This document shows, in pieces, positions 34,427 to 43,018 of a DNA stretch of 59,732 nt (the stretch's first letter is position 1; the number at the start of each line of letters is the position of its first letter). The position numbers and the translations under genes are program-made. The stretch is from an uncultured Bacteroidales bacterium (lineage in GTDB: Bacteria; Bacteroidota; Bacteroidia; Bacteroidales; F082): contig CAMYXV010000003.1 in NCBI GenBank assembly GCA_947303055.1, positions 1-59,732 of the forward strand. Reading direction: 5' to 3'. Under the pieces are notes generated by a model, which ran no database searches, was not told the origin of the DNA, and saw only the letters and a list, made by a program, of their open reading frames with translations.

Positions 34427-34834
34427 ATGGAAGCAAAACACATTATTATAGAACATGCAATTCTTCCTGCTGACAAACTCCCAGAGGACTTGCATAATGG
34501 AGTCATTAACATGTTCAATTGGTACAAAAACAGGATTCCAGATTCATGCCAGGTGAAGCTTCATACGGACGGGAAATCTATCGTGTTGTATCATTTTGAA
34601 AGCGGGATGTATAACATCATATTCTGCCATGATGTCATAGAACCAACTGCACAGGCGCTTAAAGTTGGCGGGCGTGCAATGGGCATGATTAAGGGAATAA
34701 AGAAAGTAGGAGACAAGATTATTTTGATGAGTGGTTGGGGTATTTGGAGTTGTAAGAATAGCCTTCGAGCGGATTATAATGGATGGGGAACGAGAGAGTT
34801 CGCAGTTTGTCGTGGACATAGATACCACAGTTGA
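34427..34834 (+). CDS. Hypothetical protein, 135 aa
   Basis: A soluble alpha/beta protein without a family I can name. It contains DGKSIVLYHFESGMYNIIF in the middle and a Gly-rich stretch (LKVGGRAMGMIKGIKK). It lies 33 bp after the 480-aa gene and ends the plus-strand series 31.4-34.8 kb. Confidence 0.55.
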   Translation: MEAKHIIIEHAILPADKLPEDLHNGVINMFNWYKNRIPDSCQVKLHTDGKSIVLYHFESGMYNIIFCHDVIEPTAQALKVGGRAMGMIKGIKKVGDKIILMSGWGIWSCKNSLRADYNGWGTREFAVCRGHRYHS

Positions 34835-35358
34835 ACTGGATACTTAAGGGATGGATGCGAGTAAGAAGGAATGCACCAAGCAGACCAGGTATGATGCGCA
34901 ATTTGCGCGGATGGAAGATTTGAGAAACACAAATCAATATTCATTTTTCTTCTTTTTTTGAATAATACTGTGGTATGCTGGTTTACAATCGACGCGGTGG
35001 TGTCTGTTAGAATCTGATAAATAACAAATTACTTAGTAAACAGTTGACGCAGTGGTCTATAAATTGTTCTCATGTGTATGATGCAACACATGTGAACTGC
35101 TGGGCGCTTTGAGGTTAAATCATGCCGGACTTCTTGCATGGAAAAGACACAAATGTAACTACTGTTAGCTAGATGAGAGGCATGCCGTTATATCTGAAAG
35201 AATAGGGTGTGATACTTTGAAGATTGAACAGGCAATCTGTGTATAGAATGGAAATAATTGTTTATTTTTGCAGCAAATCCTTGAAGTCGGTAGACTTTGA
35301 ACACTTCTAGTTGATACACTAACCTGCCGAATGAAATTTATAGGAAAAAATCATAATT
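34835..35358. promoter_or_regulatory. Non-coding region upstream of the kinase cassette
   Basis: No gene is seen over about 520 bp. A consensus -7 box TATTTTTG lies at 35263-35270, followed by CAG, 88 bp before the kinase ATG. Two imperfect copies of GACGC(G/A)GTGGT lie near 34993 and 35047 and could be operator sites. Confidence 0.45.
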
Positions 35359-36471
35359 ATGGATGTTCAGTTTGCAGCAAATGATTTGATTGGAAAGACG
35401 ATAAGTGGTTGGAAAGTTATTGAGAAACTTCCTAAACCAGACCCGTTAAAACATGAAACCGGCGGAACTTTTTCAATTTGTTATATTGTTGAGAAAGACG
35501 GAGAGCATTGTTTTATGAAAGTTCTTGATTATGAAAAAAGCATGAAAGGTCTTTTGCCCCTTGGCTGGACTAGAGCAACTATGATTCAAAGTGCAACTGA
35601 AGAATTCAATTATGAAAAAAAGCTTTCTGAATATTGTAGGAATAAGCATGTTTCAAATGTCGTGAATTATTTGGATTCTGGAGAAATAGATTTGCCTGGT
35701 TATTTCATCGGAACGGTTTCATTTATTATATATGAGAAGGCTCGTGGTGATATTCGGAAAGTATTAGATTTTTCGAGGAAAATTGATATGGCAGCAAAAC
35801 TGAAAACTTTATCAACTAGGTTGGAATCGTTGCATGATGCTGCGGTTGGAGTGAGTCAACTACATAATAACTCGGTATCTCATCAAGACCTTAAGCCGTC
35901 AAATATTATGGTGTTTAATAAAGGGTCAAAGATAGGAGATCTGGGAAGATCTTTGTGTTTGTCCCCTGATGTCAAGTGTCCATTTATTCTAGATAGTTTC
36001 AATGGAGATTGGACTTATGCTCCTCCAGAAGCGTTTTTTGGATACTTGTTACCAGATGTAAAACTGAGATTATATCAGATGGATAATTATATGCTTGGAG
36101 GGTTGGTGTTTTTTTATATAACAGGAGTTTCTATAAATGCAAGACTCAATGCTCATCTCACTATCCCTATTAGAGAAATGAAGGTACAAGGCATGCATTT
36201 TGAAGAGGCTCTCGTAGATTTGCAGAATGCTTTTCATGAAGTTTTGATAGAGTTTAAACAGGAGGATTTGTTGATTGATGAGATAAAGGAAGGCCTTGTC
36301 CGAATAGTGTCTTATTTATGTAATCCAGATCCTAATAAGAGAGGGCATCCAAAGACTTCCTCTTCTTTAGAGATTTCATCTAAATATAGTTTGGAAAGAA
36401 CAATCCAAGAACTAGATGTTTTACAGAAAAAGGCCGAAATTGCAATAAGTAGAAAAAAATGGCTGGGTTAA
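35359..36471 (+). CDS. Serine/threonine protein kinase
   Basis: The 370 aa hold a eukaryotic-like kinase domain (about 15-320). Key residues are present: a glycine loop GGTFSIC (35-41), Lys54 in CFMKVL, a Glu81/Glu82 helix-C candidate, the catalytic loop HQDLKPSN (His175, Asp177, Asn182) and DLG in place of DFG (Asp194). The activation segment runs to YAPPEAFFG. It should be active. No membrane span is present, so it is cytoplasmic. Its end overlaps the TPR gene by 13 bp, so kinase and TPR protein are made together. The local sequence is visibly AT-richer than neighbours on either side, suggesting a separate origin. Confidence 0.9.
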   Translation: MDVQFAANDLIGKTISGWKVIEKLPKPDPLKHETGGTFSICYIVEKDGEHCFMKVLDYEKSMKGLLPLGWTRATMIQSATEEFNYEKKLSEYCRNKHVSNVVNYLDSGEIDLPGYFIGTVSFIIYEKARGDIRKVLDFSRKIDMAAKLKTLSTRLESLHDAAVGVSQLHNNSVSHQDLKPSNIMVFNKGSKIGDLGRSLCLSPDVKCPFILDSFNGDWTYAPPEAFFGYLLPDVKLRLYQMDNYMLGGLVFFYITGVSINARLNAHLTIPIREMKVQGMHFEEALVDLQNAFHEVLIEFKQEDLLIDEIKEGLVRIVSYLCNPDPNKRGHPKTSSSLEISSKYSLERTIQELDVLQKKAEIAISRKKWLG

Positions 36472-38015
36472 GAGAAGAAAAACCGAGAAATATTATCCCC
36501 AATTGGCGTTCACTCAACGTCACTGCTAGAATTGGAGAAATTGGAAGCGTTTCTTGTCTGAGAGAAGAATTGATATTATTTCCCATAACTGATTATGTCA
36601 ATGCTTGGAAAGAGAACAACACAGTTCCATATGCTTCTGATTTAGTTAGTGCGGCCATCATGAATGGTCAAGTAGACTTACCTGATGTGAAATTAGCGGC
36701 AGAATTTATTGTTAATAATTCAGATTATGCAACTGATTCTCAAATAAATACAGCTAGGAGTGTTTTGGTTTCTTCGAATGTGAGAATTGAGGATAATAAA
36801 CCGGATTCTTTGGAAGATAAATTGAAACGAATATCTGTTGAGGATTCTGTTGCAAAAGAATCAGTAAGACTTATACGAAGAAGTTTAGACCTTTATCAAC
36901 ATAATCCTATTGCATATTGTGAGTTGTCACGGAATTATGCATTATTAGGAGAACTAAAAAAAGCTGAATTGGCTATGGATGTTGCTGTTCAATTAAATTC
37001 AAAATCTAGATACATTTCAAGATCTGCCGCAAGATTGTACCTACATGTTGATGAGTTTGATAAGGCGCATCGTGTAATTGTAAATAATCCGTGGTTAAAA
37101 AAGGATCCATGGTTATTGGCATCAGAAATCGCGATAGATTCACTAAGAGGACGAAATTCAAGATTCATAAAAGTTGGAAAGACCATTCTTGAATCTGAGA
37201 ATTATTCTCCTTTCAGTGTCAGCGAATTGGCAGGAGCAATTGGGTCTGTTGAATTAATGAATGGAAATTTAAAAAATTGTAAATCATATTTCAAGAGAGG
37301 ATTGATAAGGCCAAATGATAATTGTTTAGCTCAAGCAAATTGGCTCGTTTCAGAAATTCCAAGCATCAATTTGGCTTTTTCAGACTATGGTTATCTTACA
37401 AATAAATACGAAGCAGATTCATGGATGGCATATTATTTAGATCAATATGAAACTGCGTTGATGTGTTCGTTAGACTGGATAGCGGATATGCCTTTTACTA
37501 GAAGACCTGTTCAGTTCGCAGCTGACATGGCATACACATATCTAAAGGATTATGATGTTGCAATTAAAATAATAAAGACGGGTCTTTGTTCTAATCCAGG
37601 TGATGATACTCTGCTAAACAATTTAGCTTTTTCCCATGCATTAAATGGAAATACTGAAGAAGCAGAGGCTATATTGTCAAGTATTAAAATTGAAAGTACT
37701 GCTATTCGTAAAGAGGCGAAGGTTTGTTTGTTGGCCACAAAAGGACTAAATGAATATAGAAAAGGTAATGTCGAAGAAGGAAAGAATTGGTATGAAAGAG
37801 CTATTGAATTTGCCAAGAAAAACAAATGCAATGAGGGATTGATTGCTAAAGCAAAATTAAACTATTATAGAGAAAAGGTTCGTGCTTGTCCGTCTTGTTT
37901 AGAGCATTTGATAAATGAGATAGAGGATCTTGATACAGGAAATGCAAAAGAAACGGCTCAATTAAAAAAGGACATCAAAGAAGAGGCTGACAAACATAAA
38001 AGAATTGAGTCATAG
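36459..38015 (+). CDS. TPR-repeat protein, kinase partner
   Basis: The 518 aa are mainly helical with TPR-type repeats through about 135-450 (for example NPIAYCELSRNYALLGELKK and DTLLNNLAFSHALNGNTEEA). An N-terminal 100-residue part and a charged, coiled-coil-like C-terminus (about 470-518) flank the repeats. No enzyme motif is seen. It overlaps the kinase gene and probably serves as its scaffold, substrate or sensor. Codon use is strongly AT-biased. Confidence 0.8.
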   Translation: MAGLREEKPRNIIPNWRSLNVTARIGEIGSVSCLREELILFPITDYVNAWKENNTVPYASDLVSAAIMNGQVDLPDVKLAAEFIVNNSDYATDSQINTARSVLVSSNVRIEDNKPDSLEDKLKRISVEDSVAKESVRLIRRSLDLYQHNPIAYCELSRNYALLGELKKAELAMDVAVQLNSKSRYISRSAARLYLHVDEFDKAHRVIVNNPWLKKDPWLLASEIAIDSLRGRNSRFIKVGKTILESENYSPFSVSELAGAIGSVELMNGNLKNCKSYFKRGLIRPNDNCLAQANWLVSEIPSINLAFSDYGYLTNKYEADSWMAYYLDQYETALMCSLDWIADMPFTRRPVQFAADMAYTYLKDYDVAIKIIKTGLCSNPGDDTLLNNLAFSHALNGNTEEAEAILSSIKIESTAIRKEAKVCLLATKGLNEYRKGNVEEGKNWYERAIEFAKKNKCNEGLIAKAKLNYYREKVRACPSCLEHLINEIEDLDTGNAKETAQLKKDIKEEADKHKRIES

Positions 38016-38071
38016 TTCTTTCAAAAAGAGATTTATATTCGTAGACCGTTAAATTGTAATAGTGGGAGGCA

Positions 38072-39253
38072 ATGAATAATCTAAAATATTATCCAAAAAC
38101 AAGGCATGGTAATATGTGGCAGGTCCTCATGCATTTGCAATTATTGGTAATTGTCGCGTTGCTTTGTGTTTTGTTGGGATTCAAATGGGAATGGGTTCAA
38201 GAGCATATCAATTCAACGCTTGTTGTTACATTAGTCGCTACGGTATTAGGCGCTTTGATTGTTAAGCTTTTAATCGAAGCGGTTACTTACATGAGGTTTT
38301 ATACTAGGCCTTATCTCACCTTTGAGGCGGATTTTACTCAAGTTTTTCATTTGTCAAAAAAAGTCGAAACTTTGGAATATTCTGTTGGAGAAAAAGGTTG
38401 GAAAGAATTAGGAACCCAGAATATTGTGTTTGGAGGTAATAGAGGTAAATTATTGCTAAGAGGTAAAAGTAGATTTGGAACCAATAAAGCCACTATTTTG
38501 TTTGCCAAAAACATTGAGGTAATTTGTACCGGTGATATCCGTACTTTGGTTGATTATGAACATTATGATAAAGCTGATACGTCCAAATCTAGATTTGAAC
38601 GTTTATTTCAGAACTGCACACAATTGGTTGTTGCTCCAGAATTGCCTATAAAGAATTTAGCGGTTGGTTGCTATTATCTAATGTTTGCAGGTTGTACTTC
38701 GCTGAAAACTGCTCCTGAATTACCGGCAGACAATATGGCTGATGATTGTTATTCTGGTATGTTTATGGGCTGTACTTCACTAGAATACGCGCCCGAAATG
38801 CCTGCTGAAAACTTGGCTAAGAAGTGTTATTCTGGTATGTTTTTAAACTGCACTTCAATAGAATTTGCACCTGGATTACCAGCTAAGAAATTGGCTGATG
38901 AATGCTATTCGTGCATGTTTTATGGTTGTGCTTCACTAAAATACACCCCGGAATTGTCTGCCGATTGTTTGTCTGTTTTTTGTTATTCACAAATGTTTTC
39001 AAATTGCACATCACTTATTACAGCACCTGTATTACCAGCTGAAAACTTGATCGAAGGTTGCTATTATTCCATGTTTTTTGGATGCAATTCGCTGTCAATA
39101 ATTACCATGATGGCGATAGACATCGATGCCGAGGATTGTCTTGAGAACTGGCTTGAAGGGACATCGTCAAAAGGAACCTTCTACAAAAACAAATGTGCGG
39201 ATTGGAGAAATGATTTGGCCGTTCCGCAAGGTTGGGAAGTCAAGCAGATCTAA
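38072..39253 (+). CDS. Membrane-anchored BspA-type leucine-rich-repeat protein
   Basis: Of 393 aa, two membrane segments lie at about 18-38 and 51-73. After a linker come six near-perfect repeats of about 26 residues (about 185-350) with the pattern GCTSLxxAPELPAxNLAxxCY, the BspA/LRR_5 type. The unit-to-unit similarity suggests recent expansion. Such repeats bind protein or surface ligands. A GGGAGG Shine-Dalgarno-like site precedes the ATG. It is probably the sensor or surface part of the kinase cassette; the shared direction and base composition support this. Confidence 0.8.
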   Translation: MNNLKYYPKTRHGNMWQVLMHLQLLVIVALLCVLLGFKWEWVQEHINSTLVVTLVATVLGALIVKLLIEAVTYMRFYTRPYLTFEADFTQVFHLSKKVETLEYSVGEKGWKELGTQNIVFGGNRGKLLLRGKSRFGTNKATILFAKNIEVICTGDIRTLVDYEHYDKADTSKSRFERLFQNCTQLVVAPELPIKNLAVGCYYLMFAGCTSLKTAPELPADNMADDCYSGMFMGCTSLEYAPEMPAENLAKKCYSGMFLNCTSIEFAPGLPAKKLADECYSCMFYGCASLKYTPELSADCLSVFCYSQMFSNCTSLITAPVLPAENLIEGCYYSMFFGCNSLSIITMMAIDIDAEDCLENWLEGTSSKGTFYKNKCADWRNDLAVPQGWEVKQI

Positions 39254-39402
39254 CAATGAAAGAGGATAAGACATGGGGTCAGTTGTTGAAGAGGGTGGTT
39301 GGATGATGGAAACGAAGTTGAGGACTTAAGGAGATGAGGACGTGAGGAAGTCAAAAGACGGGATTTGATGGAATTTGATATGACTCCCCCGCCCGTTGGG
39401 CA

Positions 39403-39418
39403 CCCCCTCTAGAGGGGG
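39403..39418. repeat. CCCCCTCTAGAGGGGG palindrome
   Basis: A perfect 16-bp palindrome precedes the AbiE promoter. A close relative, CCCCCTTAGAAGGGGG, lies at 41243-41258 after the AbiE pair. Both are preceded by GACTCCC, so they look like two copies of one dispersed element flanking the module. The rest of 39254-39474 is non-coding. Confidence 0.5.
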
Positions 39419-39474
39419 ATGGGCCTGCACCACTAAAAAAGTTATGGTTTTGGTGTTTTGTCGTAAAAATTGTG

Positions 39475-39482
39475 TATTTTTG
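39475..39482 (+). promoter_or_regulatory. AbiE promoter -7 box
   Basis: TATTTTTG is consensus, with TTTG near 39449-39452 as a -33 candidate. It overlaps a GTG that could be read as an upstream start, which supports the later ATG at 39502. Confidence 0.65.
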
Positions 39483-39501
39483 CGACAAAATTGTATGCGA
39501 A

Positions 39502-40116
39502 ATGAGTGGTCAACCTATTGAAAGCAAGATACTTGAATGTATTAAAAAATGCGGAAGGGGTAAACTGGTTTTCTCTTCGGATTTTGTGCGTTTTGGAGAG
39601 CAGAAAACGGTGAACAAAGTCTTAGAGAGGATGGCTAAAGAAGGAACGATCCTGCGCATCAGCCGTGGCATTTACTATTATCCCAAAATCGACAAGAAAC
39701 TGGGCTTGGGTGTGCTGTATCCTACGCTGGAGGCCATCGCTGAAGGCGTTGCCAAGCGTGACAAGGCGCGTATCGTGCCGACTGGCCTTTATGCGCTCAA
39801 CAGGCTGGGCTTTTCCACACAGATTCCCATGAACATACAATATCTGACAGATGGCTCTAACCGTAAGCTTACGCTCTACAACGGGGGCACCATCGAGTTT
39901 AAGCATACAGCGCCTAAGAATCTGGCCTTCAACTCGCAGCTGGCCATGCTGCTCACTTTCGCCTTCAAGAGCCTGGGAAAGGACAACGTCACCGACGAGA
40001 TCCTTGCCCATACCAAAGAGCTGCTGGCGAAAGACAAGAGCCAAGGCGTGAAACAGGATTATAAACTGATGCCCGCTTGGGTGTCGTCAATCATCAAATC
40101 GCTCTATGAAGAATAA
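39502..40116 (+). CDS. abiEi: AbiEi-type antitoxin (DUF6088)
   Basis: From the ATG at 39502 the protein is 204 aa; the frame is open from a GTG at 39472, but the promoter box lies there. The N-terminal winged helix (about 5-60, KILECIKKCGRGKLVFSSDF and RISRGIYYYPK) fits DNA binding and autoregulation. The rest matches the DUF6088/AbiEi antitoxin family. In the known systems the antitoxin represses the operon and counteracts the nucleotidyltransferase toxin without binding it (type IV). It overlaps the toxin gene by 11 bp. Confidence 0.85.
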   Translation: MSGQPIESKILECIKKCGRGKLVFSSDFVRFGEQKTVNKVLERMAKEGTILRISRGIYYYPKIDKKLGLGVLYPTLEAIAEGVAKRDKARIVPTGLYALNRLGFSTQIPMNIQYLTDGSNRKLTLYNGGTIEFKHTAPKNLAFNSQLAMLLTFAFKSLGKDNVTDEILAHTKELLAKDKSQGVKQDYKLMPAWVSSIIKSLYEE

Positions 40117-41116
40117 CTATTTCGACTTGGCCGTTGCCGAGCAGCGGCTCATCATGGAACAAACAGCCATACGTCTGTCGTTGCCCGTGCAAGCCGTGGA
40201 AAAGGACTTGTGGGTGACGGCGATGCTCCAAATCATGTTCGGTTTGCCTTGCGCCGGTAACCTGGTTTTCAAAGGCGGCACCTCGCTGAGCAAAGTGTGG
40301 GAGCTGATTAACCGTTTCTCTGAAGACATAGACTTGGCCATCGACAGGAAACAGTTCGACCTTGAAGGCGATTTGACGAAGAAGGGAGTGAAGAAGCTGC
40401 GCAAGGCCTCGTCGGTCTTTGTCAGGGAAGAGCTTTGCCATCAGCTGCAAGAGGCGGTCAACAACACTCCTCTCAAAGACCACTGCACGATTGAGGCCCA
40501 ACCTGACGGTGAAGGGGAGTCGACTTATCCCGAGCCACGAATTTTGTTTGTGCGGTACCAGTCGATTTTCGACGATAAACTGAGCTATATCGAGCCTGTT
40601 GTCAAGATTGAAGCAGGCTCACGTTCGTTGCTTGAGCCAGCGGAGGAGCGGAGAATCAGCAGCATGATTGACAACACTTTCCCTGCTGTAACGACCATGA
40701 TATCAGACACACTGGTTAGGACGGCGGTGGCCGAAAAGACTTTCTTAGAGAAAGCGTTCCTGCTCCATGAGCTGTTTTCGGTCAGCAACACGGTGGAAGC
40801 GCATCGACGCTCGCGCCACATCTACGACCTTCACATGATGATGCAAAGAGGTGTTGCAGAACGCGCCATCAAAGACGATGCCCTTTGGGAGACCATCAGT
40901 CATCACCGTTCGACGTTGACCAGCATGCAGGGCGTTGACTATACGCCTGACGTGCGGGACCGCATCCAGCTTGTCCCGCCGGAGGAATGCCGTGAGAACT
41001 GGCGTAACGATTACGAGATCATGACTGGAGCGATGATTTACGGTGAGAAGCCGACCTTTGCGGAACTGATGGAGAGCATGGCTGAGCTGGAGCGGAGGTT
41101 TAGGGGGAGGGGATAA
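40106..41116 (+). CDS. abiEii: AbiEii-type nucleotidyltransferase toxin
   Basis: The 336-aa protein has the AbiEii/MenT-like motifs: KGGTSLSKVW (about 56-65) and SEDIDLAI (72-79), whose Asp74 and Asp76 would bind metal. These toxins transfer nucleotides, in studied cases to tRNA, and cause growth arrest or abortive infection. The gene overlaps the antitoxin gene. The module can stabilise the element as well as defend against phage. Confidence 0.92.
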   Translation: MKNNYFDLAVAEQRLIMEQTAIRLSLPVQAVEKDLWVTAMLQIMFGLPCAGNLVFKGGTSLSKVWELINRFSEDIDLAIDRKQFDLEGDLTKKGVKKLRKASSVFVREELCHQLQEAVNNTPLKDHCTIEAQPDGEGESTYPEPRILFVRYQSIFDDKLSYIEPVVKIEAGSRSLLEPAEERRISSMIDNTFPAVTTMISDTLVRTAVAEKTFLEKAFLLHELFSVSNTVEAHRRSRHIYDLHMMMQRGVAERAIKDDALWETISHHRSTLTSMQGVDYTPDVRDRIQLVPPEECRENWRNDYEIMTGAMIYGEKPTFAELMESMAELERRFRGRG

Positions 41117-41119
41117 TCA

Positions 41120-41150
41120 GTTTAGAGTTTAGAGTTTAGAGTTTAGAGTT
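41120..41150 (+). repeat. Tandem TTTAGAG repeat
   Basis: Four 8-bp units of GTTTAGAG lie just after the toxin gene, followed by degenerate GAGAGTTGGGAGTTG. Similar short repeats occur near 45455 in the chromosome. It is probably a simple intergenic tandem repeat. Confidence 0.6.
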
Positions 41151-41267
41151 GTGGGGAGTTGAGAGTTGGGAGTTGTTCAGTTTCGTTATGCGTGCTATCG
41201 TGCTAACGTGCTTACGAAGGACTCCCTCGGCAATCCCCCTGCCCCCCTTAGAAGGGGGAAAAGGCAA

Positions 41268-41366
41268 GAGGGTGTGTCAATACTAAGATAATTGCCATTT
41301 TTTAATCCGTAACTTACTGATTATCAGATGTAGATTTTCTTCAAAAAAGACTTTTGACACACCCTC
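41268..41366. mobile_element. MITE-like 99-bp element
   Basis: GAGGGTGTGTCAA (41268-41280) and TTGACACACCCTC (41354-41366) are perfect 13-bp inverted repeats bounding a 99-bp AT-rich segment with no ORF. Ends of this type recall Bacteroidota insertion sequences. No clear target duplication is visible. It is either a miniature transposable element or an IS deletion remnant. To its right (41367-41510) no gene is seen; one minus-strand frame translates as ADDIEIVDTPELVKY and may be a gene fragment. Confidence 0.55.
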
Positions 41367-41510
41367 ACGAGATGTTTGGCTGTGAAGTCTTGGATGTATT
41401 TGACGAGTTCGGGGGTGTCGACGATTTCGATGTCATCGGCGAGGCGATTGAAAAAATATTTACTTTTGTTGGCGATAACTTGAAGTTGCGCCCGACACGG
41501 ATTTAGGGAT

Positions 41511-41750
41511 ATGACGATGGTTTTTAATTATGTATGCACCAAATGCGGCACGGTGGTTCAAAAAGACATTCAGCCCACCAGTGGAAGTTGCCCCAATAGA
41601 AGTGCAGGCCATTTCTGGGAAAACCTGGGTGAAGTAGGATCTACTTGTTGGCAGTGCAGTCATTGTGGATTGACCGTATATAGCAAGAACCAACCCAATG
41701 CCTTGATATGCCCAAAATCGGGTAGGTATCACGATTGGAGAATGCTTTAA
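41511..41750 (+). CDS. Small zinc-ribbon protein, 79 aa
   Basis: The protein has two Cys pairs typical of a zinc ribbon (YVCTKCGTV and CWQCSHCGL) and further Cys and His residues between and after them (SCPNRSAGHFW and ICPKSGRYHDW). The two halves resemble each other, so it may be a duplicated half-ribbon. No family name is known to me. Its stop overlaps the Nudix gene's stop on the other strand. Confidence 0.6.
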   Translation: MTMVFNYVCTKCGTVVQKDIQPTSGSCPNRSAGHFWENLGEVGSTCWQCSHCGLTVYSKNQPNALICPKSGRYHDWRML

Positions 41751-42247
41751 TTTCTAATCCAATCATCCAAATAAACATTCAAGAACTTTTCGGCCAGACT
41801 ATTAGGGCGGATGTTCTTCCGTGCATCATCCGGCGTGAACCATTGATAGGAGTCAATCTCTTGGTTGGGTGAGAGTTCGCTATCATCCTTCACAAAGGCC
41901 GTGAAGTTGCACATCAGCGTGTTAGACGGCTCAAAGAAACTGGTGCGATTGAACTTGATGTGGCTGACGGTCATTCCCGTCTCTTCCTTGATTTCACGAC
42001 CGACGGCATGTTCCACTTGCTCGCCACGGTTCACATAGCCAGCCACAAGGACAAACCACGGCCTGCCATATTGCTTAATCAGTAGAATTTCCCCGGTCTG
42101 TTCGTTTATTACAATCATGCTCACAGCCACGTTATACATTGGGAAACGATACTGTTCGCATTTGGGGCAATATGGCACGATTCCTTCGCCTTCAAGATCC
42201 TTTTCGATGAGTGATGTTCCGCACTCGAAGCAATGTTTCTGTATCAT
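41747..42247 (-). CDS. Nudix hydrolase with N-terminal zinc ribbon
   Basis: A short zinc ribbon (HCFECG and YCPKCEQ, about 5-31) precedes a Nudix domain whose box is complete: GYVNRGEQVEHAVGREIKEE, then TGMTV (about 70-94). The zinc-ribbon/Nudix layout resembles NADH pyrophosphatase-like (NudC) proteins, but without the NudC N-terminal domain, so the substrate is uncertain. It is the last of three minus-strand genes (cupin, hydrolase, Nudix) in a likely operon. Confidence 0.9.
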   Translation of the reverse strand: MIQKHCFECGTSLIEKDLEGEGIVPYCPKCEQYRFPMYNVAVSMIVINEQTGEILLIKQYGRPWFVLVAGYVNRGEQVEHAVGREIKEETGMTVSHIKFNRTSFFEPSNTLMCNFTAFVKDDSELSPNQEIDSYQWFTPDDARKNIRPNSLAEKFLNVYLDDWIRN

Positions 42248-42278
42248 GGCTATCTCTTCAATTTTTTTATCTGCTTGC

Positions 42279-43010
42279 TTACATATTCAAAATCCTCGCC
42301 GCTATTTCTTCCGGGTGGTCAATCAGCAGTTGCCCATGATTCATTTTGGGAAAGACCTCGATGTGAGCGTCAGGGAAGAGCTTAAGCAAATACTCTGCTT
42401 GAGGCTTGGCCACAAACGCTTCCTTGGTGCCGTACCAGTAGTAGATATGCGCTCCTTGGATGGATTCCAATTTGTTGGTATAAACATCCTTATATCCGTC
42501 ACGTACTGCTTTACCCTTTCCGTATGGCCACACTTTCTTGCATTCGTCCAAAAGCACATCGAAATAGTGCGAATGGAAGACAAATTTCCAGAAGCCTGTC
42601 CAATGGTAGCAGGTCCATACATTTAGGCTCTGGTAGTATCGCAGCGGATCCACACTCCATTTGGGCAAGGGCAACAAAGGCGCTGCATCCATGATAGCGT
42701 GGTCAACCACAATTTCGTTCCGTTCCATGATTCGGGACAGTATCTTTCCACCCAAGGAGAGTCCATAGGCAACATCCAGATGCCCGTTTAAATCCCCTTG
42801 AACATAGCTGATTATCTGCCCGGCTTGGTCGTTGACGGATGTAAAATGAGACTCCTTACCAATCAAAAACCCATCGATGCCAACGGTGACGATGTAATAT
42901 TTTTCCTTCATCAGTTCAATAAGAGGCAGGAATATCTCGAAGGATACCCCCAGCCCAGGAATCAGCAGCAAGCTTGGATTCTCTTTCTTTCCGTAGATGT
43001 TGAATGTCAT
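42279..43010 (-). CDS. Alpha/beta hydrolase
   Basis: This 243-aa protein has the alpha/beta-hydrolase pattern: an oxyanion-loop LLLIPGLGVS (about 14-23), nucleophile Ser85 in AYGLSLGGK, and a C-terminal His in FPKMNHGQLL; the acid is probably an Asp near residue 210. No signal peptide is present. The substrate is unknown. It lies 8 bp after the cupin gene and 31 bp before the Nudix gene. Confidence 0.85.
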   Translation of the reverse strand: MTFNIYGKKENPSLLLIPGLGVSFEIFLPLIELMKEKYYIVTVGIDGFLIGKESHFTSVNDQAGQIISYVQGDLNGHLDVAYGLSLGGKILSRIMERNEIVVDHAIMDAAPLLPLPKWSVDPLRYYQSLNVWTCYHWTGFWKFVFHSHYFDVLLDECKKVWPYGKGKAVRDGYKDVYTNKLESIQGAHIYYWYGTKEAFVAKPQAEYLLKLFPDAHIEVFPKMNHGQLLIDHPEEIAARILNM

Positions 43011-43018
43011 AGTGTTGA

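Noticed and set aside
35263-35358. A riboswitch in the long leader of the kinase gene
   Set aside because: No conserved riboswitch core or terminator/antiterminator pair is recognisable in the 88-nt leader.
38640-39120. Regular direct repeats resembling a CRISPR array
   Set aside because: The repeats are about 78 bp, in frame, and encode the 26-residue LRR units with no unique spacers.
41120-41150. Short tandem repeat considered as a CRISPR or iteron array
   Set aside because: The units are only 8 bp, contiguous, without spacers, and like simple repeats near ssrA; no Cas gene is present.
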